Of a DNA stretch of 13,184 bases, positions 1-7,155 are shown piece by piece; position 1 is the stretch's first letter; the number at the start of each line of letters is the position of its first letter. Origin of the DNA: an uncultured Oscillospiraceae bacterium (GTDB taxonomy: Bacteria > Bacillota > Clostridia > Oscillospirales > Acutalibacteraceae); the NCBI GenBank assembly GCA_900543525.1, contig UQRS01000064.1, positions 1 through 13,184 on the forward strand. Direction: 5' to 3'. The notes beneath the pieces are model-generated. The model was not told where the DNA came from, ran no database searches, and saw nothing but the letters and a program-made list of their open reading frames with translations. The translations under genes and the position numbers were made by a program.

Positions 1-20
1 GCAGAAAAAAGGCTGCGGTT

Positions 21-88
21 TTTAATTAGTGCTTTAGCAAAGGCGGGGCGGCGAAGGCTGACTCTCCTTTGCTAAAGCACCAATTAAA
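21..88 (-). repeat. Long imperfect palindrome (23-bp stem) downstream of the tRNA
   Basis: Bases 21-43 and 66-88 are inverted copies of each other, 23 bp long with one mismatch (A28 against C81). The loop is 22 nt and GC-rich (44-65). Read as minus-strand RNA the mismatch becomes a G-U wobble, so the fold is favoured in the tRNA transcript direction. It begins immediately after another hairpin (90-125) and is followed on the minus strand by a short spacer and a run of six T. It could be a palindromic dispersed repeat, or part of a double terminator. Copy number cannot be judged from this window. Confidence 0.6.
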
Positions 89-125
89 CAGGAACGACAA
101 TCTTCTATCGAAAATTGTCGTTCCT
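80..125 (-). terminator. Probable terminator hairpin of the tRNA-Ala transcript
   Basis: Bases 90-101 and 114-125 form a perfect 12-bp stem with a 12-nt loop, starting four bases after the end of the tRNA. On the minus strand the stem is followed only by TGTTTAATT, a weak U-tract. In the plus direction it is followed by TTTT. The stem is clear, but termination efficiency on the minus strand is uncertain. Confidence 0.5.
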
Positions 126-128
126 TTT

Positions 129-204
<76 letters not shown>

Positions 205-243
205 GAATGAATTTTTTCTGCTGCAATTTTCTGCAGCTTTTGT

Positions 244-272
244 ATTCTAACACCTTCGTCGGAAAATTTCAA
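244..272 (-). promoter_or_regulatory. Sigma-A-type promoter of the tRNA-Ala gene
   Basis: On the minus strand the -35 box TTGAAA (267-272) is separated by exactly 17 bp from the -10 box TAGAAT (244-249). The tRNA 5' end lies about 40 bases further on. The short pre-tRNA leader contains a small inverted repeat (GCTGCA at 220-225, TGCAGC at 232-237). The sequence match is strong; the start site is inferred. Confidence 0.75.
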
Positions 273-311
273 TAGCAAAATGCAAATTTTTTAAGAAATC
301 TGTGCTTTTTC

Positions 312-339
312 TTGCTTTTCGGTATTTTTGGCTTATAAT
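312..339 (+). promoter_or_regulatory. Promoter of the nadE-yfbR unit
   Basis: A perfect -10 box TATAAT (334-339) is preceded by 16 bp and the -35 box TTGCTT (312-317). It points right, away from the tRNA promoter, whose -35 box is only about 40 bp distant, so the two are divergent and back to back. The predicted start near 346 gives nadE a leader of about 148 nt. Confidence 0.65.
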
Positions 340-345
340 AAAAAT

Positions 346-493
346 AAAAATACGAGCGCCAAATCGGATAGAGGCACTTAAAACCTATCCCCGCAAAGCA
401 AAAGCCTTCCAACTTTGCTTACCCTTTTTTCGGGAGGACGATGCGTTTTCAAAAAGAATCTCTATCCAAAAGCGCGCAATGATGAGGTTGCAT
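346..493 (+). promoter_or_regulatory. Structured 5' leader of nadE with competing hairpins
   Basis: The untranslated stretch before nadE can fold in two ways. GGATAG (366-371) can pair with CTATCC (385-390). The longer GGATAGAG (366-373) can instead pair with CTCTATCC (460-467), just before the start codon region. A second local hairpin joins GCAAAG (393-398) and CTTTGC (413-418), followed six bases later by a run of six T (425-430), as in a weak intrinsic terminator. I do not recognise a known riboswitch class. Regulation is inferred from complementarity only. Confidence 0.35.
441..482 (+). CDS. Possible 13-codon upstream leader peptide before nadE
   Basis: ATG at 441 opens a short frame, MRFQKESLSKSAQ, ending with TGA at 480-482, eleven bases before the nadE start at 494. 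GGGAGG (432-437) lies upstream, but with a 3-nt gap, shorter than normal. The frame spans the leader segment (460-467) that can pair with 366-373, so translating it could influence folding. Its peptide shows no runs of a regulatory amino acid. It may be chance. Confidence 0.2.
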   Translation: MRFQKESLSKSAQ

Positions 494-2404
494 ATGAAAG
501 ATGGATTTATCAAAGTAGCCGCAGCGTCGGTGGACATCCGCGTGGCGGACTGCGGTTACAATAAAACGGCTATCATCGAAAAGGCCAGAGAGGCCGCCGT
601 GCTCGGCGTCAAGGTGCTGGTTCTGCCGGAGCTTTGCGTAACCGGCTACACCTGCGGCGACCTGTTTTCTCAAAAGACGCTGCTCGACGCAGCCGGCGCC
701 GCAGTGAACGAAATCGCCTCGATGACCACCGGGCTGGACATGGTATTCACGGTAGGGCTGCCGCTGCGCCACCATGGCAAGCTCTACAACTGCGCGGCAG
801 TGCTGCACGCCGGCCGCGTCCTCGGCTTTGTACCGAAGTCCCATATCCCGATGTACAACGAGTTTTACGAGGGGCGGAATTTCGACGCCGCCCCGGCGGA
901 AACCTCGACCATTCGCTTTTTCGGGCAGGAGGTTCCCTTCGGCACGCACCTGCTGTTTGAGGCCGCCAACCTCCCCGAATGCATCTTTGGCGTGGAGATT
1001 TGTGAGGATCTCTGGGCGCCCTGCCCGCCCTGCATCTCTCTTGCGGCGGCCGGCGCGACGCTGATTCTCAACCCTTCCGCCAGCAACGAAACCATCGGAA
1101 AGCGGGAATACCGGCGGGAGATGGTCAAAAGCATGTCGGCCAGGCTGCTTTGCGGTTACCTTTATGCCAGCGCCGGCGCGGGAGAGTCCACCACCGACAT
1201 GGTGTTCGGCGGCCATTGCATTCTGGCCGAAAACGACGCCATTTTGGATGAGACGTCACTCTTCAAGCCCGGCATGGCCATATCGGAGGTTGATCTGTCC
1301 CGCCTGTGCAGCGAGCGGAGGCGGATGACCACCTACCCCGCGGCCGAAAGCAGCGGTTTTTCGGTCGTTCGCTTCAACTTCCGGATTGAGAAAACCCTGC
1401 TGACCCGATTTGTCCCCTCCCGCCCCTTTGTCCCCGCGGACGGAAAGAACCGCGCCGAGCGCTGCGAGCTGATCCTCTCCATGCAGGCGGAGGGCTTGCG
1501 CAAACGGCTGCAGCATACCAAAGCGGCCTCAGCCGTGGTGGGGCTGTCGGGCGGACTGGACTCCACCCTCGCCCTGCTGGTTGCTGTCCGCGCCATGCGG
1601 GCGCTCTGCCGCCCGATGAAGGACATCACGGCGGTCACCATGCCCTGCTTCGGCACGACCAATCGTACAAAAAACAACGCCACCACTCTGGCAGAGGCGC
1701 TTGGCGTCACCCTCCTCACTATCGACATCACGGCCGCCGTGCGGCAGCATCTGGCCGATATCGCCTTGCCGGAGAGCGACCGCAGCGTCGCCTTTGAAAA
1801 CGCGCAGGCAAGAGAGCGCACTCAGGTTCTGATGGACATCGCCAACAAGGACGGCGGCATGGTCATCGGCACCGGTGACCTTTCCGAGCTGGCGCTTGGG
1901 TGGGCGACCTATAACGGCGATCACATGTCGATGTACGCCGTCAACGCCGGCGTACCCAAAACGCTGGTGCGGCACATTGTTCGTTACGCCGCCGACACGG
2001 CCGAGGAAGAGGCGCTGCGCGCTGTTTTGCTGGATATTCTGAACACGCCGGTCAGCCCCGAGCTGCTTCCGCCCGAGGGGGGCGAAATTTCTCAAAAGAC
2101 CGAGGATCTGGTCGGCCCGTACGAGCTGCACGACTTCTTCCTCTACAACGGAATCCGCTGGGGCTTCCCCCCTGCCAAGGTGCTGCGGCTGGCCGAATAC
2201 GCCTTTGGTGAAGAGTACGACCGGCAGACCATTCTCTCCTGGCTGAAGGTGTTCTACCACCGCTTCTTCGCCCAGCAGTTCAAGCGCTCCTGCCTGCCCG
2301 ACGGGCCGAAAATCGGCTCGGTCACCCTCTCTCCCCGCGGAGACTGGCGAATGCCGAGCGATGCCTGCGCCACACTCTGGCTGGAGGAAATCGAGCGGCT
2401 GTAA
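494..2404 (+). CDS. nadE: Glutamine-dependent NAD+ synthetase (EC 6.3.5.1)
   Basis: This cytoplasmic enzyme makes NAD+ from deamido-NAD+, ATP and glutamine, the last step of NAD synthesis. The 636-residue product has the full two-domain length. The N-terminal nitrilase-type glutaminase domain (about 5-275) has the triad Glu46 (LPELCVTG), Lys115 (FVPK) and Cys170 (GVEICEDLW). These sit six residues before E52/K121/C176 of the Mycobacterium tuberculosis enzyme. The C-terminal synthetase domain (about 325-636) has the ATP pyrophosphatase loop LSGGLDS (351-357), then GTGDLSELALGW (459-470). The frame is open from 302, but homology begins at the ATG at 494, with GAGG (484-487) six bases before it. 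The 64 codons upstream look like non-coding leader and contain the promoter, so the longer start is rejected. yfbR follows after 69 bases. Confidence 0.96.
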   Translation: MKDGFIKVAAASVDIRVADCGYNKTAIIEKAREAAVLGVKVLVLPELCVTGYTCGDLFSQKTLLDAAGAAVNEIASMTTGLDMVFTVGLPLRHHGKLYNCAAVLHAGRVLGFVPKSHIPMYNEFYEGRNFDAAPAETSTIRFFGQEVPFGTHLLFEAANLPECIFGVEICEDLWAPCPPCISLAAAGATLILNPSASNETIGKREYRREMVKSMSARLLCGYLYASAGAGESTTDMVFGGHCILAENDAILDETSLFKPGMAISEVDLSRLCSERRRMTTYPAAESSGFSVVRFNFRIEKTLLTRFVPSRPFVPADGKNRAERCELILSMQAEGLRKRLQHTKAASAVVGLSGGLDSTLALLVAVRAMRALCRPMKDITAVTMPCFGTTNRTKNNATTLAEALGVTLLTIDITAAVRQHLADIALPESDRSVAFENAQARERTQVLMDIANKDGGMVIGTGDLSELALGWATYNGDHMSMYAVNAGVPKTLVRHIVRYAADTAEEEALRAVLLDILNTPVSPELLPPEGGEISQKTEDLVGPYELHDFFLYNGIRWGFPPAKVLRLAEYAFGEEYDRQTILSWLKVFYHRFFAQQFKRSCLPDGPKIGSVTLSPRGDWRMPSDACATLWLEEIERL

Positions 2405-2473
2405 GGCCTCTGCCCTGCCGCAGTGGCAAGCACTCCCCTTTTGATTCAACGCTGTTTTTTTGGAGGTTATTCC

Positions 2474-3070
2474 ATGTCATCCAATTTTTTCGCCATCCTC
2501 TCCCGCATGAAGTATATCACCCGCTGGGGGCTGATGCGCAACACGAGGGCGGAAAACCTCAGCGAGCACTCGCTGGAGACCGCCATGCTGGCGCACGCGC
2601 TGGCGCTGATCGGCAATCGCCGCCTCGGCAAGGATTATGATCCGGGCAAGGCGGCGCTCTTCGCCCTCTATCACGACGCGACCGAGATCCTTACCGGAGA
2701 TCTGCCGACCCCCATCAAATACTACAGTCCCGACATCCGCGACGCCTACAAGCAGATTGAGTGTTCCGCCGGGGATCAGCTTCTTTCCTTTTTGCCGGAG
2801 GATTTGCGCCCCGACTATGCCGACCTGCTCTCCCCGCCTGAGGAATACCGTCCTCTTATCAAGGCGGCCGACAAGCTTTCGGCTTATATCAAATGCATGG
2901 AAGAGGGCAAAATGGGCAACCACGAATTTGACGCAGCCGCGGCGGCAACCCGCGCATCGATTGAGCAGCTCGCCCTGCCGGAGGCGGACATTTTCCTGCA
3001 GGAGTTTATGGGCGGCTTCGGTCTGACGCTGGACGAGCAAACGGCGGAAAAAGCGGAAAACCCGGTCTGA
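2474..3070 (+). CDS. yfbR: 5'-deoxynucleotidase YfbR, HD-domain phosphohydrolase
   Basis: This cytoplasmic metal-dependent HD enzyme removes phosphate from deoxyribonucleoside 5'-monophosphates, so it helps set dNMP pools. The 198-residue protein matches Escherichia coli YfbR (199 residues) over its whole length. Shared segments include RWGLMRN (17-23), with the Trp of the substrate pocket at 18, and NLSEHSLE (28-35). The HD metal site is His32, His67-Asp68 (YHDATE) and Asp133 (KAADK). Glu71 and Asp76 (TGDLPTP) match further active-site residues. ATG at 2474 is chosen because TGGAGG (2461-2466) lies seven bases upstream and the E. coli alignment starts there; an upstream ATG at 2423 has neither. 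It follows nadE by 69 bases without a clear terminator, so one transcript is likely. The C-terminal tail is slightly acidic and variable. Confidence 0.93.
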   Translation: MSSNFFAILSRMKYITRWGLMRNTRAENLSEHSLETAMLAHALALIGNRRLGKDYDPGKAALFALYHDATEILTGDLPTPIKYYSPDIRDAYKQIECSAGDQLLSFLPEDLRPDYADLLSPPEEYRPLIKAADKLSAYIKCMEEGKMGNHEFDAAAAATRASIEQLALPEADIFLQEFMGGFGLTLDEQTAEKAENPV

Positions 3071-3148
3071 ATTTCCTTTTTGTAAAAAGGATAAACAAGC
3101 CTTTTCTTCGGTCATTCAAACGCCGAAAAATTGCTCTGCAGAATCAAC

Positions 3149-3171
3149 AACCCCCGGCGCTGCCGGGGGTT
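3149..3171. other. GC-rich hairpin between convergent genes
   Basis: Bases 3149-3158 and 3162-3171 form a perfect 10-bp stem with a 3-nt loop GCT. No T-run follows on either strand, so by itself it is not a typical intrinsic terminator. It lies seven bases left of the bidirectional terminator and may protect the 3' end of the yfbR transcript. Confidence 0.6.
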
Positions 3172-3177
3172 CCCAAC

Positions 3178-3216
3178 AAAAAACGCTCTTTTGGAAAATC
3201 CAAAAGAGCGTTTTTT
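3178..3216. terminator. Bidirectional intrinsic terminator
   Basis: Stem 3183-3194 / 3200-3211 is 12 bp and perfect, with a 5-nt AAAAT loop. It is flanked by A6 on the left and T6 on the right, so it gives a U-tract in either direction. It ends both the nadE-yfbR transcript (plus) and the dockerin-esterase transcript (minus). Confidence 0.9.
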
Positions 3217-3303
3217 GTATTCTTTCATCAGCGGATGACGGTCATCAGCAGATAGCCGTCATCGCGCCGATCATAGTCGCGGAGTCAGGAGGGAAAAAAC
3301 CTC
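3217..3303 (-). other. 3' untranslated stretch of the esterase gene
   Basis: This non-coding stretch between the esterase stop codon and the terminator holds an 8-bp inverted repeat, GATGACGG (3234-3241) and CCGTCATC (3256-3263). Another, AGGAGG/CCTCCT (3287-3292 / 3300-3305), overlaps the stop codon. Neither is followed by a T-run. No gene is seen. Confidence 0.4.
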
Positions 3304-6300
3304 CTAATCGTTCGAGCCCTGCACGATCAGAGCGCGCAGCGCCACAACATCCGAGACGGTCAGAGTTTCATCCGTATCGTCCAGGTTTCCGGCCGCAAAC
3401 TCGCGATCAGTCCAGCTGCCCGCGACGATCAACTTACGCAGCTCGACCACGTCGGAGACGGTTACCTTGCCGTCGCCATCCACGTCGCCCAGCTTGATCG
3501 CTTTCTTCTCGGCCTCGACCAGCTTGTCGTAGTTGGTGACCGCAGCCTTCTGCTCATCGGTCAGCGCGTCGTAGGCTGCACGAACCGCGGCAACCTCCTC
3601 CACCGTGCTGGCGTCGCTCAACTCGTCGATCAGTCCGATAACCCGGTAAGCCTCCGCCATCGGGTCGGAGGACGGAACCAGCTTGATCGTATAGGTTGTG
3701 CCGTTCAGCTGGAATTTGGAGACAACCGTGATCCGGTAGGCATCCTCATCCTTCTGGACGGAGACGCTGCTGCCTTCCGCTGCGGTCATGGTGAGCGAGG
3801 GATTCTCGCTGTCGCAAACCAGCGTGTACTCGGTCTTTTCCGGAGAGAAGCCCTCAACCGACTTGCCGTCCAGGAGGAGATCCTTCGCACCCGGGTCGCC
3901 GATTTCCTCAATATACTCGGAAATCACGCTGGCGTATTTCCTCGCCATGCACTCATAGCCGTAGTCGTTGGGATGCAGATAGTTATCGGAGAAATAGGTT
4001 CTGTAGTCGTCCAGCCAATACTCCGACCAGGCACGCATGTCGATGTATTCGAGGTCGTATTCCTCCACCAGCTGACGGACAATCGGATTCAGCTCATTGA
4101 CATTGTTGGTCTCCCGTCCGCTGCAATAGGTGTCGGAGGTCACGATCATCGAGCACATGTAAATCACCGGCTTGGAATCCATCGCCAGGTATTTTTCGAT
4201 CAAAGCGGCATAATCGTCGTGATAGGCCTTCGGATTGTCAACGTCATCCTCCAGATCCCAGAAATTGCTCTGTGCATCGTTGGTGCCCAGCATCATGATT
4301 ACAATGTCAGGCTTGGAGTTCAGGCCGCTGCTGTAACCGGGGCTGGTGATATAAGGATAGCTGGCATTGGCAATCCGGGTATTAATCGCCGTCGTGCCGC
4401 TGATACCGGCGTTGGTAACGAGATAATCGTCGCCGAGGACATTTTGCAGCTGCGCCGGATAGGAGTACGACGAGTTGGTGGCGCCAACGCCCTCGGTGAT
4501 CGAGTCGCCGACCGTCGTAATCCGGATCGGCGTATCCAGCAGCTCCTCCATCCGAGCGTCGATGGCTTTCAGCTCATCCTCGGTCGAGTAGAGGGTTTTC
4601 TGGAACGAGCTCAGCGCGTTGAAGGCATCCAGTGCCTTTTTCGCCTCCGCCTTGTCGGAGCGGTAATAGGGCATCGGAACCGCCTTGGCCAGCTCCTCCG
4701 CCGCGCTGATGGCCGCGCGGTCTGCGTCGGTCATGTCCCCCGCGTTATAGGCGGTTACCGTAACCGTGTTGTAATCTCCGTCGGCTGCGGTGATTTTTAC
4801 ATCCAGCGGCGTGGAAAGATTCCAGGTGCCGGCGGCCGGCTCCATCACGGCGTCCGGATCGGTCAGCGTAACCGAGACGGAAACAGCCGATTTGTCCGCT
4901 CCGTCAGCCAGAAGCAGGGCAACCTCCTTGCCGTTGATGTAGGAGGCAACGATAGAATCACCGGTAATCTGCGCAAAGGTCAGGTTGCCGTCCTCAAACG
5001 AAACGGTGCCATCCGCAAAAACCGTGATTGCAGAACGCTCAAACAGCTGAGTGACGTTGCCGCTCTCATCGGTCACCGCATTGCCGAGCGGCGCACCCAG
5101 AGAGTCCAGAATCTTGGACATCTGCGCGGCATAATCGCCTCTCCCACGCTGGAGGTTAAACTTGTCATACAGTACATTCAGAATTTTGCCGCTGATAACA
5201 TACGCGGCGTTTTCTCTGATAGAAGCCTCATTGTTCGCGTCGGTAGCCGCGATGCGGTCCGCCGTATTTACCAGATATTTGTGGCCGTCCTTATCGGTGT
5301 CGAAGTCCTGAACCAGGATGGTCTTTTCCCGATCCCAGACCGCGTCGCCCCAGGCATAGCCGAAGGTTTTATTCTCCCACTTGTGCGCCTGGTTATAGGC
5401 GGCATAGGTGTAGCGGAAGGTGGATTTCGCATTGTCTCCGCCGCTTATGCTTCCGGGGAAACGGTTGGCGGACATCATGTTCACGGTGCCGTCCTTCACC
5501 TCTACGGTGTCGGCGGTATAGAACTGTACCATTCCCCAGGTCTGAAGCACCTTGAAGCCGTTGTATTCAAAGGGCGAGGAAATGGCGGAGCTATAAGAGA
5601 ACTTGGTATAGAAATAGCCGTTGTTCGAAAAAGCCATGCCGGTAAAGGGGATCGCAATGCAGGAGACATACCGTCCGGCATGACCCCACGGGTTGCCGAG
5701 GTTGGAGCTGTCCGCCGTCTCGGAGGAAACGGCGGGAAGTCCCATCCAGGTGGAAACCTTCACATCGCCCAGCAGGCCGTAGTCGTACCCTTTGACCAGA
5801 TACTGATACCGGATCTCGTCGGTTACGGCAGCCTGCGTAGCGGCGATTTCTTCTTCAGAAGCGCCGGCAAGCCAGGGCGAGGTGTTCCAGGTTTCGGCCG
5901 TACCCCAGTCGACAACCTTGACCCAGCCGTTGGCTATATAGTCATCATACAGCTCCCGCGCCGCGGTCAGGTCGGCCGCGTTGCTCACGTGGGTGCGCGC
6001 AGCCTCCGGCACGGCGGCATAGGCAGCCTCGGCCGCTTCGATCTTTTCGCGGCAGCTCTCTCTGTAGCTTACTGTGCCGATGGCCGCGATCTTGTCGATC
6101 GCTTCACGCACGGCGTATGCCGCTTCACCCAGCTCAGCCTCCATCCGGGCGGTCTCCAGCTCTTCATAATTATAGACGCTGGCCTTTCCGACCGTCAGCG
6201 CGTCATACAGGCTGCCGCAGCGCGTGATGGCGGCGTTCTTCTCCTCCCCCGGCTCCATGTCCGCAAGGAGAGCGATCGCCTGAATCGTTTCGAGGATAGC

Positions 6301-6894
6301 GCTCGTGTCATATCCGGACATCAAGAACTCCGAAAACTGGGAATAAACGCCGGCGTTGCTTTTGAAAGCCGAGATCACCAGCTTGTAATAGCTGTAGGCA
6401 GCCGGATTCTCCACCAGAAAATCGGTGTCGGCGTAAACCTTCCGCTCGGCGGGCAGCTGGTAGTCGTCCACGCGGGAAAGCTCCACATAATTTTCGCCGT
6501 CCGTCGAACCGTAGAATACCCAGGATTTGGGATCTCTGTCCGGAGAGTCGTTCGCCGTACCGAAGGTGTAGGCGGTAACGGTAACGGCCTCGCTCGTCCG
6601 GAAGGTCAGAACCGCTTCGCTCCCGGCCTCACAAAAAAGGCCCACCTTGGTGCCCAGGTCGCCGTCAAACACTTTGGCCGGACCTTCACCATCTGTGGTT
6701 CCGGATTTTGTCCCGCTGGAGGTTTTGTAAACCGTGCTGGAGAGATCGACATACTGTGTCAAAGGATCGTGCGCCGTAATCCGTCCCTCATCCAGATCGG
6801 CAGAGGCTGCCAGACCGGTCAGCGCGGCGCCCGGAATCAAACCGATCACCATGCAAAGCGCCAGGAACAGCGCACAGAGTTTTTTTGCCTGCAT
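3304..6894 (-). CDS. Secreted multidomain SGNH/GDSL esterase with C-terminal dockerin
   Basis: This exported 1196-residue protein is probably a carbohydrate or polysaccharide esterase. The signal peptide is residues 1-32 (likely cleavage ASA/D33). A discoidin (F5/8 C)-like domain spans about 48-193, and helical FIVAR-like segments about 200-320. Region 330-690 is not clearly recognised, with an LGFP-like stretch at 598-633. A second FIVAR-like segment covers 720-786. The SGNH domain (790-995) has block I GDSIT with Ser798, block II Gly830 (NAGISG), block III GTND with Asn872, and block V His974 (YLHPN). A cadherin-like beta-sandwich (1004-1073), a FIVAR repeat (1078-1134) and a type I dockerin (1136-1193, first loop DVDGDGKVTVSD) follow. 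AGGAGGA lies nine bases before the ATG. The dockerin implies binding to a cohesin partner not encoded here. The usual DxxH has Asn at the Asp position. Confidence 0.88.
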   Translation of the reverse strand: MQAKKLCALFLALCMVIGLIPGAALTGLAASADLDEGRITAHDPLTQYVDLSSTVYKTSSGTKSGTTDGEGPAKVFDGDLGTKVGLFCEAGSEAVLTFRTSEAVTVTAYTFGTANDSPDRDPKSWVFYGSTDGENYVELSRVDDYQLPAERKVYADTDFLVENPAAYSYYKLVISAFKSNAGVYSQFSEFLMSGYDTSAILETIQAIALLADMEPGEEKNAAITRCGSLYDALTVGKASVYNYEELETARMEAELGEAAYAVREAIDKIAAIGTVSYRESCREKIEAAEAAYAAVPEAARTHVSNAADLTAARELYDDYIANGWVKVVDWGTAETWNTSPWLAGASEEEIAATQAAVTDEIRYQYLVKGYDYGLLGDVKVSTWMGLPAVSSETADSSNLGNPWGHAGRYVSCIAIPFTGMAFSNNGYFYTKFSYSSAISSPFEYNGFKVLQTWGMVQFYTADTVEVKDGTVNMMSANRFPGSISGGDNAKSTFRYTYAAYNQAHKWENKTFGYAWGDAVWDREKTILVQDFDTDKDGHKYLVNTADRIAATDANNEASIRENAAYVISGKILNVLYDKFNLQRGRGDYAAQMSKILDSLGAPLGNAVTDESGNVTQLFERSAITVFADGTVSFEDGNLTFAQITGDSIVASYINGKEVALLLADGADKSAVSVSVTLTDPDAVMEPAAGTWNLSTPLDVKITAADGDYNTVTVTAYNAGDMTDADRAAISAAEELAKAVPMPYYRSDKAEAKKALDAFNALSSFQKTLYSTEDELKAIDARMEELLDTPIRITTVGDSITEGVGATNSSYSYPAQLQNVLGDDYLVTNAGISGTTAINTRIANASYPYITSPGYSSGLNSKPDIVIMMLGTNDAQSNFWDLEDDVDNPKAYHDDYAALIEKYLAMDSKPVIYMCSMIVTSDTYCSGRETNNVNELNPIVRQLVEEYDLEYIDMRAWSEYWLDDYRTYFSDNYLHPNDYGYECMARKYASVISEYIEEIGDPGAKDLLLDGKSVEGFSPEKTEYTLVCDSENPSLTMTAAEGSSVSVQKDEDAYRITVVSKFQLNGTTYTIKLVPSSDPMAEAYRVIGLIDELSDASTVEEVAAVRAAYDALTDEQKAAVTNYDKLVEAEKKAIKLGDVDGDGKVTVSDVVELRKLIVAGSWTDREFAAGNLDDTDETLTVSDVVALRALIVQGSND

Positions 6895-7008
6895 AAACTT
6901 TTGTCCTCCTCATTTTCTGCGCGAAAAAGGCGGTGCGGAAAAGGCGGTAAAGTGCACCGCAAAATTTCGGCAGGCGAATTTCGCAAACGAATATAAAGCA
7001 CCATACAC

Positions 7009-7037
7009 AGTTTAATGAATTTGCAGCAAAATTTCAA
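7009..7037 (-). promoter_or_regulatory. Candidate promoter of the dockerin-esterase gene
   Basis: On the minus strand TTGAAA (7032-7037) is separated by 17 bp from TAAACT (7009-7014), which matches the -10 consensus at four of six bases. It lies in the AT-rich gap and predicts a leader of about 110 nt. An alternative -10, TATATT (6990-6995), lacks a good -35 box. The leader shows no obvious known element. Confidence 0.4.
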
Positions 7038-7092
7038 GGTCATTTTAAAAAAATAAAACTTTTGTACAAATACCAAAACGAAAACACAAAGT

Positions 7093-7126
7093 AAAAAAGG
7101 AGGCTCCTTCGACAGAGCCTCCTTTT
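7093..7126 (-). terminator. Intrinsic terminator of the 529-residue membrane protein gene
   Basis: Stem 7095-7106 / 7115-7126 is 12 bp with an 8-nt loop. On the minus strand it runs straight into six T (7093-7098), about 30 bases after the stop codon. It separates this gene from the esterase gene, whose promoter lies further on. Confidence 0.85.
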
Positions 7127-7155
7127 CCCTTTTTCGAAAAGGCCGAAAAACGCCG

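Noticed and set aside
302..493. An N-terminal extension of NadE by 64 residues
   Set aside because: It would overlap the promoter, lacks a ribosome binding site and has no counterpart in the family; homology starts at the ATG at 494.
346..493. A known NAD+ riboswitch in the nadE leader
   Set aside because: I could not match the conserved cores of the NAD+-I or NAD+-II classes as I remember them, so only a generic structured leader is claimed.
1529..2449. A 306-codon minus-strand frame across the nadE C-terminal half
   Set aside because: It is a shadow of a well-supported gene and shows no motifs.
3075..3090. CCTTTTTGTAAAAAGG as a terminator of yfbR
   Set aside because: The stem is short and AT-rich with a 2-nt loop and no T-run after it. 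The strong terminator is at 3178-3216.
3973..6996. A 1007-codon open frame on the plus strand, antisense to the dockerin esterase
   Set aside because: It has no domain logic, no signal or ribosome binding site and an odd composition. The opposite strand has clear SGNH, cadherin-like and dockerin motifs. Long antisense frames are expected in GC-rich coding DNA.
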